Source of the DNA: Candidatus Zipacnadum vermilionense
GTDB taxonomy: Bacteria > Armatimonadota > Zipacnadia > Zipacnadales > Zipacnadaceae
Assembly (NCBI GenBank): GCA_029821755.1
Contig: JALGSV010000001.1
Location: 62,001-126,000 of the forward strand
Length of the DNA: 64,000 bases
Direction: 5' to 3'
Shown piece after piece: positions 20,785 through 30,200 of the stretch. The stretch's first letter is position 1. Every line of letters starts with the position of its first letter. The notes under the pieces are model-generated. The model saw only the letters and a program-made list of their open reading frames with translations. It did no database searches and was not told where the DNA came from. Made by a program: the position numbers and the translations under genes.

Positions 20785-21051
20785 ATGAAGATAACTCGAG
20801 TCGGCGCAACCGCCCACGTTCGCGAGAAGCTGCTGGAAAAGCACGGGGTGGAGTGGCACGAAGTGGAGGAGGTCATGGCGCAGGGCCTGCACCCCAGGCG
20901 CGGGAAGAAGGCGCACGGCGAGCCCAGGTACAACCTCGTCGGTCGCACCACCGCGGGCCGAGAGCTAAAGGTGATCTTCGCCTGGGAGGCCGAGGGCGAG
21001 GCCCGCGTGGTTACGGCCTTTGACGCGGGCAAACAACCGAGGAAGAAATGA
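20785..21051 (+). CDS. BrnT-like / DUF4258-like RelE-fold toxin candidate
   Basis: 88 aa: LLEKHGVEWHEVEEVM...RYNLVGRTTAGRELKVIFAWEAEGEARVVTAFDAG; upstream of and overlapping a BrnA-like antitoxin. Confidence 0.7.
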   Translation: MKITRVGATAHVREKLLEKHGVEWHEVEEVMAQGLHPRRGKKAHGEPRYNLVGRTTAGRELKVIFAWEAEGEARVVTAFDAGKQPRKK

Positions 21052-21431
21052 GACAGACCATGACCAATGGCAGCAAGAGGCCCAAGACCATACCGGATTT
21101 CCAGAGCGAGGACGAGGAGATAGAGTTCTGGGACACCCACGACCCGGATGACTATTTTGAGGCAGAGCCGCTGGAGGACCTGATCGTGGCAATCAAGCCA
21201 CAGCCGAAGAAGGCGGTCACGCTCCGCATGGACCCTGACCTGCTCGCCCAGCTCAAAGAGGTGGCCGCGCAACACCACATCGGTTATCAGACCCTGGCGC
21301 GTGAACTCCTCAGGCATGCGCTGTCCAGCGGAACCCCGCGCGTGGCGGGGGCCACGGTGAAAGGCCAGGCGGCTCCCGGGGTGATTGTCAAAGCTAAGGC
21401 CGCCAAGCTCAAGGAGCCAAAGAGCGCCTGA
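21048..21431 (+). CDS. BrnA/CopG-like antitoxin candidate
   Basis: IPDFQSEDEEIEFWDTHDPDDYF...KKAVTLRMDPDLLAQLKEVAAQHHIGYQTLARELLRHAL; ATGA overlap with the toxin ORF. Confidence 0.75.
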   Translation: MRQTMTNGSKRPKTIPDFQSEDEEIEFWDTHDPDDYFEAEPLEDLIVAIKPQPKKAVTLRMDPDLLAQLKEVAAQHHIGYQTLARELLRHALSSGTPRVAGATVKGQAAPGVIVKAKAAKLKEPKSA

Positions 21432-21485
21432 GGGCGGCCCTTGGCCGCGGATGGCGAAACGGGCACGACGGACGGGAGGTGCGTC

Positions 21486-22319
21486 ATGCGGAAGCTCGGA
21501 TGGGTGGCGGCGTTTCTGGCCGTGTTCATCTTCGGGGCGGCTGTCGGCGCCGGCATGTCTTACCACCACAGCTATCGGTCCTATATGGGCCTGGAGGCGG
21601 ACACGGCGGCCGGGCATCTGCTGACCGACCTTGCCGTCGCACGCCACCTGCGATTGGGGGAGCCCGAGACGGCAATGAGGAGCCTCGACGAGAAGATCGA
21701 CGGAGAGATCGTGTTCGTGGCCCAGCCGCCGCCAGGGATTCCACAGACCGCCCTCGCCAGGCGTGCGCTCACCGCGGCGAAGACCTACCGTGAGCGCTTC
21801 CCGTCAGGTTCGCCTCACGCTGCACAGGTCGCGCTGGCGCTCCAAGGCATCCAGGTGGAGCCGCGGGAGGCGCATCTCGGCATGCTTACCAAGGTGGGTG
21901 ACGCCGCTCCTGCGTTCGCCGTGAAGACCATCAACGGCACGCGGTTCGACCTCGCGAGGGCACGCGGTAAGGTGGTCGTGCTAAACCTGTTCTCGCCGAC
22001 ATGCGGCGCGTGTCTGCAGGAGCTGCCGCACCTGGAGCGGGAGATCTGGGCGAAGTACAAGGGCCGTGAGATCGCGATGGTCGCGATCGCGCGAGATTGC
22101 ACCCCGGAGGAGATCCGCGCGATCCCCCAGGCGGAGGCCCTGAGCTTCCTCATCGCCACTGACCCCGATAGAGCGGTCTTTCGGAAGTACGCGGAGCAGT
22201 ACGTGCCCCAGACGTACGTCATCGACCCGGCGGGGAAGATCGCGTACCAGTGCACCGGCTTCTACCCCGGCGACACGGCAGAGATGGCCAAGGTGATCGA
22301 GAACCTCCTCCGAGAGTGA
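21486..22319 (+). CDS. TlpA/redoxin-family membrane-anchored thioredoxin-fold protein
   Basis: N-terminal TM segment; VGDAAPAFAVKTINGTRFDLARARGKVVVLNLFSPTCGACLQELPHLE (CxxC); YVPQTYVIDPAGKIAYQCTGFYPGD. Confidence 0.9.
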   Translation: MRKLGWVAAFLAVFIFGAAVGAGMSYHHSYRSYMGLEADTAAGHLLTDLAVARHLRLGEPETAMRSLDEKIDGEIVFVAQPPPGIPQTALARRALTAAKTYRERFPSGSPHAAQVALALQGIQVEPREAHLGMLTKVGDAAPAFAVKTINGTRFDLARARGKVVVLNLFSPTCGACLQELPHLEREIWAKYKGREIAMVAIARDCTPEEIRAIPQAEALSFLIATDPDRAVFRKYAEQYVPQTYVIDPAGKIAYQCTGFYPGDTAEMAKVIENLLRE

Positions 22320-22440
22320 CTGCAGGTAAGCGCGGGGCTTCCGGCGTGGAGGGTCTGCAGAAGGCCCTGAGCTGCCGAGCCAGCCGCATGGCCTCCTGAC
22401 CTGCCCCATTCGCGCTACCACTGCATAACTCAGAGCGCCT

Positions 22441-22620
22441 GTCGCTGCGACGCTGGTCGCACGACTATGACATCGCCCACGCGGTGGCCTTCCTGGTCTC
22501 CAACCTGGCGGCGGACCTCACCGGCGCCTTCCTCCCGGTCTGCAGTGGCGCAGTGATGCCGGCGATTTGAAGTCGCTGCTATGCGCCGCCGCATGGGATT
22601 GCGACGGTGAGGGTGGGGTA
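22441..22620 (+). repeat. Duplicated relic of the SDR 3' end (22441-22572) plus alpha-mannosidase 3' tail (22585-22620)
   Basis: 22441-22572 aligns without gaps to 20521-20652 with about 11 mismatches in 132 nt; CCGCCGCATGGGATTGCGACGGTGAGGGTGGGGTAA still reads PPHGIATVRVG*, the GH38 C-terminus. Confidence 0.85.
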
Positions 22621-22648
22621 AGGCGGGAGCGAAACAGCCGTGTGGTGC

Positions 22649-22677
22649 TTGCTCAAAGCTCCAACTGCTCCTATACT
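22649..22677 (+). promoter_or_regulatory. Candidate sigma70 promoter of the membrane protein/MBL pair
   Basis: TTGCTC (22649-22654), 17 nt spacer, TATACT (22672-22677), about 55 nt before the ATG. Confidence 0.5.
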
Positions 22678-22732
22678 AACATAATGGCTGGACTGGTTTG
22701 CGGGGGGAAAGTCAGACGGCGGGAGGTAGAGT

Positions 22733-23422
22733 ATGGGGCCTAGCGTCAGACTGCAGGAGTTGACATTGTACGAGGCGTTCGGCTACCTCGTGCCGGGCGC
22801 AAGCATAGTCGCTTGGACAATGCTGGTGCCGTGGGACGGCCTGAGAGCTTGGGCGGCTGGAGGCGCGGGGAGGCTATCATTCTGGGTTGGGGCGATAGTG
22901 CTTGCGTATCTGGCGGGGCACTTGGCGCAGGCCGTGGGGAACCGCCTACCTAAGCGGCCCAGGGGGAACGCTGTCGGCGACATGGGGTTCGGGTCTGATA
23001 CACAGAGCACCGTACGCAGCGCGGTTCGTAGGCAGTTTGGGGAGGACGCGGTCGCGGATGAGGACGTCTTCAGATTCTGCGCGGCGTTCGTCAAGCGGGA
23101 GGGCTGCTTCAGGGAGTGGGAGTTGTTCGAGTACCGGGAGGGGTTCTATCGAGGGATGTGGGTTGTAACCGGCATTGCGTTTCTGGAGGTGGTCGTAGCT
23201 TACTTCACGGGGCAGCATTTGGGGTTTCCCTGGGGCGGGCCGATCAGGCAGCCCTGGATCGCTACGCTGGTGGCCCTGGGGATCACGTTCTGGCTTTTTG
23301 GAGCACGGTATTTCCGATTCCGTGGATACTTGGTTGGGGGAACATACGTGAGTTTCTGCGAGTGCGTGCTGTCGGGGGGAACTGCCAGGCGGACGACTCC
23401 CGAGCGAGGCGAAGATCGATGA
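22733..23422 (+). CDS. Predicted 4-TM membrane protein of unknown function
   Basis: Hydrophobic blocks LYEAFGYLVPGASIVAWTMLV, LSFWVGAIVLAYLAGHLAQAV, GMWVVTGIAFLEVVVAYF, WIATLVALGITFWLFGARYF; ATGA overlap with the next gene. Confidence 0.75.
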   Translation: MGPSVRLQELTLYEAFGYLVPGASIVAWTMLVPWDGLRAWAAGGAGRLSFWVGAIVLAYLAGHLAQAVGNRLPKRPRGNAVGDMGFGSDTQSTVRSAVRRQFGEDAVADEDVFRFCAAFVKREGCFREWELFEYREGFYRGMWVVTGIAFLEVVVAYFTGQHLGFPWGGPIRQPWIATLVALGITFWLFGARYFRFRGYLVGGTYVSFCECVLSGGTARRTTPERGEDR

Positions 23423-24495
23423 ACGAGAAACGGTGGTGGCAGACTTTCTTCACGTACGTGTGGGTGTTCAACACAGGGAGAGGTCTGGCAGTGTGCGTCC
23501 GCTTCCCGCATGACGTTGGACTGCTCTACGATCTTGGGTCAAGTGAGAGGTTCTCACCTACTGGGTTCATAGCTGAGCACATCAAGCCGCGTCTCCGCAC
23601 GTTCGGCAATTGCCCAGTCGGGCAGGTTGTGCTGTCGCATCCGCATGCCGACCACATCGCTGAAATCTCCGCGATTGCAGAGAAAAGCTCGTGCTACCCG
23701 AAGTTACTCACCTGCCCGCATGACAAGGGGCCAGACGAGGGGCCAGATGAGCGAGTGAACTTCACTCGGGTGAACAACCCGGCATCTGCGGCCGACCTGG
23801 TCGAGGAGTACCGTGAGGTGTTCAAGCCGCGCCGTCTGCCCCTTCAGACCATTGAGTCAGAGACCGACAATCCCGTCCCGAATGTCGAGTATGGTATCTA
23901 CTATCTCAGACCACCGGAGTGTGACAAGCTTCATCCGGAAGATGATCAGGCGTACTCCAACGCCATGAGTCTGGTGCTGTACATTCGTCATGGGCTCCAA
24001 AGCGTCCTGATCCCTGGGGACATCACGCCCGAGGCGATGGAGCGGGTTCTGGCCGGCGGGAAAGGGGTCGAGAAGCGTTACACTTACTTCGGTGATCTCC
24101 CGAAAGGGATGCCCAATAGCATCAACCTCTGCACATCGAGCCAGCCAGACCTCGGGGACCTTCTGAGTGAGAGGGGGCTGACGCTTCTCGTAGCTCCTCA
24201 CCACGGTCTTGAATCGGGTTTCTGCGAAGCGCTGTTCGACTGTATGAAGGGAGGCAAGCCGACGCTGAACATCATCTCAGAGAAACGTCATCTCAAAGAC
24301 ACGGACGGGAAAGTGGACACAAACTATCAGGGCGAGGATGGTGCACATGGCGTGAAGGTGGATGTCGAGGGCACTGTGGAGGACCGCTATTCGGTGTCGA
24401 CCCGCGACGGCCATCACATACTCGCTGTGTTGCGCGGGACTCAGCCGCGACTGGAGGTTCGTCTCCGCAAGGACGCGGAGGAACTGCTTCTGTAG
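23419..24495 (+). CDS. Metallo-beta-lactamase-fold hydrolase, ComEC/Rec2-like
   Basis: VVLSHPHADHIAEI (HxHxDH), SNAMSLVLYIRHGLQSVLIPGDI, LLVAPHHGLESGF, YSVSTRDGHHILAVLRG; the start overlaps the upstream stop. Confidence 0.85.
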   Translation: MNEKRWWQTFFTYVWVFNTGRGLAVCVRFPHDVGLLYDLGSSERFSPTGFIAEHIKPRLRTFGNCPVGQVVLSHPHADHIAEISAIAEKSSCYPKLLTCPHDKGPDEGPDERVNFTRVNNPASAADLVEEYREVFKPRRLPLQTIESETDNPVPNVEYGIYYLRPPECDKLHPEDDQAYSNAMSLVLYIRHGLQSVLIPGDITPEAMERVLAGGKGVEKRYTYFGDLPKGMPNSINLCTSSQPDLGDLLSERGLTLLVAPHHGLESGFCEALFDCMKGGKPTLNIISEKRHLKDTDGKVDTNYQGEDGAHGVKVDVEGTVEDRYSVSTRDGHHILAVLRGTQPRLEVRLRKDAEELLL

Positions 24496-24535
24496 TTCTT
24501 GGCGGGCGCCAGCCCTCCTCAAGCCTGAGCGCTGC

Positions 24536-25822
24536 TCACTGGCCTTGCCCGAGCGCCTCCTCATATAGCTTCAGCGTCTGCTCAACCGCCGCATCTACCG
24601 TATAGTGCCGCGCTATGCCCTCGGCGCCGAACTGGCCCAGGCGGTCGGCTTCCTCCGGGTGGTCCTGCAAGCGGGCCAGCGCCGCCGCCAGGGCCTCCGG
24701 GCTATCCGGCTCGACCAACAGGCCGCCACCGGTTAGCTCCAGCATCTCCGGGAATACTCCTCGATTCGGGACTACCACTGGCACCCCGGCGGCCAGGGCC
24801 TCCATCGCCGACAGCCCTCGCGCCTCGGCGAAGCGGCTGGGGAGGGCGTAGACGCTGAGGCTGTGCAGGAAACGCACCTTTTCTTCCAGGCTGATTTCCC
24901 CCAGATACTCCACCTGCCCGGCCAGTCCCGCCTCCCGCACCCGCTGCTGGACTTGCCGCCAGTAGGGCTTGTCCAGCACCTTACCTGCCACCCTCAGTCT
25001 CGCTTCCCGCCCCTGTTCCGCCAGCTTCGCCAGGGCCTCCACGACGAGGTCCACAGCCTTGCCGCCGGTAATGGCGGAGAGGTAGCCGATGGTGAAGGGC
25101 TGGCGGGGGCGAGGACCGGGACGGGCGAAGAGGGGGGCCTCCAGGCCGGTGCGGACCATACGAATGCGGTCGGGCGGGACGTCCAGGTACTCGCTCATCT
25201 TGCCGGCATGGGCCGTGTAGGGGGCGATGAACAGGTCCACGGCGCGGGCATGCTCCTGCATGAGCTGCTGCGCTTGGGAGCGATAGGGCTCAGGCATCTC
25301 CCCGACGAAGTCCTCTTCGCCCTGCAGTCCCGCCACCACTGGCACGCCCAGGCGGCGCTTGACCTCGGTGCCTACCGCGCCCAGCATGGTGTTGGTGAGG
25401 ACCACCAGGTCCGGGCGGGGGGCGCGCGCCAGGAAGCGCACCAGTCGCTCCAGTTCCGCCCTCTGGCGGCCCTGGCTCCCGGAGAGCACCGAGACGGTCA
25501 TGACCGCCAGGTCCGCGGCCTTGTTGCTCACCGCGAAGCGCGTGGCGAAGTTGAGCAAGCCAGGTTGGTCGAGGAGGCCCCGCACCGCCGCCGGAGCCCT
25601 CCCGCAGGTCGGACACTTCTGCTGCAGGAACATGTTGATGCCGCCGAGCAGGATGGGGGTGGTGGCTAGAGGGCGGGAGCCCTCCAGCTTGAGGGGTGTA
25701 TAGAGGGGCGTGACCTGCACGTCATGGCCGCGCGCGAGCAGCCCGCGAATCAACACGAGGTCGCGCGCGCAGGCTCCGCAGTACATGCCGGCCGCGCCGG
25801 CGGCGAGGTAAGCGATTCGCAT
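24536..25822 (-). CDS. Glycosyltransferase family 4 (GT4)
   Basis: MRIAYLAAGAAGMYCGACARDLVLIRGLLARGHDVQVTPLYTPL...GEISLEEKVRFLHSLSVYALPSRFAEARGLSAMEALAAGVPVVVPNRGVFPEML. Confidence 0.92.
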   Translation of the reverse strand: MRIAYLAAGAAGMYCGACARDLVLIRGLLARGHDVQVTPLYTPLKLEGSRPLATTPILLGGINMFLQQKCPTCGRAPAAVRGLLDQPGLLNFATRFAVSNKAADLAVMTVSVLSGSQGRQRAELERLVRFLARAPRPDLVVLTNTMLGAVGTEVKRRLGVPVVAGLQGEEDFVGEMPEPYRSQAQQLMQEHARAVDLFIAPYTAHAGKMSEYLDVPPDRIRMVRTGLEAPLFARPGPRPRQPFTIGYLSAITGGKAVDLVVEALAKLAEQGREARLRVAGKVLDKPYWRQVQQRVREAGLAGQVEYLGEISLEEKVRFLHSLSVYALPSRFAEARGLSAMEALAAGVPVVVPNRGVFPEMLELTGGGLLVEPDSPEALAAALARLQDHPEEADRLGQFGAEGIARHYTVDAAVEQTLKLYEEALGQGQ

Positions 25823-25925
25823 GCTGGTCCTTCGTGTGGACTCCTTGACGCTCCCCTTCGTACTCCCTACAATACCGCGAGAGGCCGGCCCGCGCAAGGG
25901 GGTCGGCCTGCTTCGCTACTTCGCG

Positions 25926-26855
25926 ATGATTATGACCGGCATTGTGTTCGACATCAAGCGCTTCGCCATCCACGACGGCCCCGGCATTCGCACCACGGTC
26001 TTCCTCAAGGGTTGTCCCCTGCGGTGCTACTGGTGCCACAACCCCGAATCGCAGGCCCCGCGGCCGGTGCTGATGCAGTATCCGCGCAACTGCATCGGCT
26101 GCCAGGCGTGCTTGGTGGCCTGCCCGCACGGGGCGCTGAGCGCCGGCGTCTCGCCGCCTAGCGGCGGCGAGGCGCAGATCGCCATTGACCGGGAGGTTTG
26201 TCAGAGCTGCGGCGCGTGCACCCAGGTCTGCTACGCCCAGGCGCTGGTGCTGCTGGGCAAGGAGATGTCGGTGGAAGAGGTCATGGCCGAGGTGGTTAAG
26301 GACCGGGCCTTCTATCAGACCTCGGGCGGGGGGATGACCCTGTCGGGGGGCGAGCCGATGTACCAGCCGGCTTTCACCACCGCCCTGCTGCAGGCGGCGA
26401 AAGCGGAGGGTCTGCACACGGCTGTGGACACCAGTGGCTATGCGCGTTGGGAACTGTACGAGCAGGCCCTGCCTTTCGTGGACCTGGTCCTGTTTGACCT
26501 TAAGCACACCGAGCCCACTGCGCATCAAATTGGCACGGGCGTAGATAACACGCTGATTCTCGAGAATCTCCGGCGGCTCGCGGCTGCCGAGGTGGAGATT
26601 CTGGTCCGCGTCCCCATCATCCCCGGCTTCAACGCCAGCCCCGAAGGAGTAGCGGCTACGGCCCGGCTGCTGGCCGGCCTGCCGCGTCCCGTCCCCATGG
26701 AATTGCTCCCCTATCACCGCCTGGGTGAGGGCAAGTACGCCTCGCTGGGCCAGGAGCCCCCGGAGCAACAGTCCACCCCACCCGAGTCGGATCTGCTCGA
26801 CACGCTAGTCGAGGTCGCCCGCAACCTAGGTGTCGAGTGCAAGCTGGAGAGGTAG
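25926..26855 (+). CDS. Glycyl-radical enzyme activating protein (radical SAM, PflA-like)
   Basis: TGIVFDIKRFAIHDGPGIRTTVFLKGCPLRCYWCHNPESQ (CxxxCxxC) plus two Fe-S clusters CIGCQACLVACPHG and CQSCGACTQVCYAQA. Confidence 0.95.
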   Translation: MIMTGIVFDIKRFAIHDGPGIRTTVFLKGCPLRCYWCHNPESQAPRPVLMQYPRNCIGCQACLVACPHGALSAGVSPPSGGEAQIAIDREVCQSCGACTQVCYAQALVLLGKEMSVEEVMAEVVKDRAFYQTSGGGMTLSGGEPMYQPAFTTALLQAAKAEGLHTAVDTSGYARWELYEQALPFVDLVLFDLKHTEPTAHQIGTGVDNTLILENLRRLAAAEVEILVRVPIIPGFNASPEGVAATARLLAGLPRPVPMELLPYHRLGEGKYASLGQEPPEQQSTPPESDLLDTLVEVARNLGVECKLER

Positions 26856-27205
26856 CTGAACGGCGGCTGAGCGACAGTTCGAGTAAGGGGGATAGCGGCT
26901 GGTCCAGCTTGGGAGGGAAGGTGGGGGGGGCCGGCGAAATCTCCACTCGGTGGTTTTGCTTCGAGCCGGGCGAAGGAGAATGGATTCGGTGCCGTTGCCG
27001 CCCCTCTGCGGTGCTGGATCCCCGGAGTGATAGTCGCGCACGGCTTGTCTTTCGTGCTTGCCACCGGTACTCCTCCCGGGCTCCTGCGCCGTAAAGCCTC
27101 TCTGCGCAAAACTGGGTGACGTTCCGGTTGTCCCGGCAGTGGGGGGACCGACAGACCTCAATAAGGTGTAGATTCGCCAACTCAAGTAGTGTAAGGAGAC
27201 GCGCA

Positions 27206-30200
27206 ATGCGTATGACTCGACTGCGGTGCCTCGGCTTGCTCTCGTTGTTCCTCGTTCTGTGCAGTCTGCCGGCCTGCGCTCAGCAGCAGACCTTCACCAT
27301 CAAAGAGTACTTTGGCGTGTCCCACCCGGATCAGATCATCGATTTTGACCTGGCCAAGAAGGTGGACGCGCAGGCCTCGCGCGTGCTTGGTCCCGACGGC
27401 GTGGAGGTCCCCTACCAGTTGGTGGGCGAGGGCAAGCGGCTGGCGATACGGACCGACCTGGCAGCCGGGGCTGAGAAGAGCTGGCAACTGGCCGCCGGCA
27501 AGCCCGTCGACGGCGAGGGCCTGACTGTGGTCGAGAAACCGACCTTCTACGAGATAACCAACGAGCTGATCGGGGTGCGCGTGACCAAGGCGCTGGAGGC
27601 GGTCGGGGAGGGGACCAACCTGCCCGCGCCGGTGCAGGGCGTGCGGATGCGTGACGGAACTTGGACCGGCGAGGGGCGGAATGCGCTCATCTACCAGTCC
27701 GGGGCGGATGGGACCAACCAGACCATCCCGACAGGGATGAAGGTCGAATTCGTCGAGCGAGGGCCGCTGGTAGTGGTCGTGCGGGTCAGGTATGACTTCA
27801 CGACCCCTGATTACAACTACGGCCAGCAGAAGATAAGGGAGGCGGGGCCAGGTTCCTACACCTGTACCATCCGAATGCAGGCCGGCCAGCCGTCGATACT
27901 CTTCGAGGAGGATACCGACATCGAGCCCAAGTGGGGCTTGGAGTTCTACGAGGCGGTACATCCCACCCACGCGCGCTACCGGGGTCATCATTCCAGCAGG
28001 CCGGAATACGGGTACCAGCCTGACGGGGCCGTGTACGGACCCTCTCACGCCCGGCCGGAGATGGACGCGCAGGTAGACCTGACGTATGACCGTCCGCGGG
28101 TGTCATACTACAACTCTAGTCCTGACTCCTGGCGCTGGATGTCGGTCTGGGACCCGTGGGCCTTCGATACCGGCTGGTACTGGCAGATGTACGACGCCCA
28201 AGCAGCGCCGAACAGCAATCTGGTGGGCATCTTCGCCGGGAAGGCCTCCCGCGCCCTCGGGGCTGGCTTTTCGGGTACGGGGCTCTACACCAGGCCGGCT
28301 GAGGGCAACGGCCCTCCCCAGGCTGGAATCGCCATCCAGTCGTACCGGCGCGGCGCCGACAACAGCATTTACCCGCGCAGCCGCTTCCAGTGGGGACTGT
28401 TCCTGGGGGTACGGGACCAAGACCTGCGAGACGCCAGAGAGATTCAGCCGATCAACCTGCAGATGAACCTGCACGGCGGCGTCTCGCTGAACGATATCCA
28501 ACGCCTGACCCTGGACTTCCCCGACCCGCCGCAGGGGTACGGGTCGATGTATGTTGACAAGCAGGTCACCGAGGCCCGCGTTGTCAGGATGCGGGCGGAC
28601 GATGATTACTTCCGGTGGTGCTACAACGTCGACCCCTACACCCGACCGCTGATGGACATGTGGAAAGATGGGACCGCTGCCGGCCTGGCCAAGATAATGG
28701 AGCCGATCACCAGTGACGCCCAGGGGATCTTGGACCAACTGGTCAACAAAGGCGGCATCTACGGCTTCCAGTATCACTACTGGCACGGGGGCCTGGCCAT
28801 GAGTAGGCTGCTCCCGTATATCGATCAGGTGCTGGCTTCCGACCAGGCCTCCCCCGAGGACAAGCGTGCAGCCAAGGCCGCCGCCGTCCTCTTCGCCGGG
28901 GTGCTGTGGGATGACGACTTCGTGCCCATGTTCGACGGGCACCGGCTCAACCTGGGCACCGAGAACATGCCGGTGCAGCAGCAAAACTACCGCGAGATGT
29001 ATGCCCTGTACCTGGCCACGCATCCGGTATTCGAGGAACGAGCCCAGCAGGTCTGGCCCAACGCCCAGAAGATGCTCGCCCAAAGCATTAACGACCAGGG
29101 CTCCCACATGGGCAGCTCACACTACATCGGGGCCGCGATGGGACCGCTGCTGTCGACCTTGCAGCAATTGCAGAAGTCGGGAATCGCCGACCCCTTCCAG
29201 GCCGAGCCGCGCATGGCCGAGTATGCGGAGTTCGAGATGAACTTTCTGACGCCTCCGGACCCCCGCTTCGATAACCTGCGCAAGCGTCCGGCCATCGGTG
29301 ACGCGCCTCCGGGGGAGGCGACCGAGTTCTGGGGGCAACTGGCTACCGCTTTCGCCGAACTCAATCCCGATCTCTCCGCTCGCCTGATGGGGGCTTGGCA
29401 ACAAAGCGGCAAACCTCATTCTGCCTTCCATGGCTCGACTCAGTTGAAGATTGACGAGGCGCTCCCGTCGGAGGATCCTGGCCTATCTTCCGCGCATTGC
29501 TCGGGCTGGTACTCAGTATTGCGGACCGGCTGGGGCACGGCCAACGAGAATGCGGCCTGGTTCGTCGACGGTGGGTGGTACCGTGACCACGCCCATCGCG
29601 ACCTGGGCGAGGTGGTGTTGTTTGCGCACAACGCCCCGTTGTCCCTCGACTTCGGGAGCTTCTACTCGCCGTCCGCGCCCGGAGGCCTCCTGCACAGCGT
29701 CGTGTTGCCGCTAGCGGAGGTGGCGGACACCTGGAACGCCTTGCCGCCGCCCCTGAGCAGGGGCGGGCGCTGGGGCAAGGCAGAGCAGCAGGCCTACCAG
29801 GGAAGCGATGAGGGAGGCTGGGCGCGGACGCATTTCGAGCGGGGCAAGATCGGCTGGACGCGCGCCGTGAGCCTGGCCGCGCCGGTGCCTGAGGTGGCGG
29901 TCTTCGGGATCCAGGATACCTTCGACGGGGAGGAAGGCGCTGCTCCGAAGGTCTTCAGCCTCAACTTCATGTCCACCGGTCCCGTGGAAACCCCCGAGGG
30001 CCCCAAGGTAGCGGGGCAGGGCTTCACGCTGCAACCTGGGCTGCGCATGCTGGGCTTCGCCGGTCAGACCTTCGCCAAGCATGCTACCCAGGGAATTGAT
30101 TGGGAGGTGTACGTGCTGGCGGACCGACCGATCCAAGGGTTCCTGGCGGAGTGGAGTCACCAGAACGTCTGCCCAGAGCAGCAGACGCTGCTGCGCCTGA

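Noticed and set aside
20757-21023. Alternative plus-strand ORF over the toxin gene (MMRRFGWVRHEDNSSRRN...)
   Set aside because: Arg/Gly-rich out-of-frame reading of the BrnT-like gene; it lacks family motifs.
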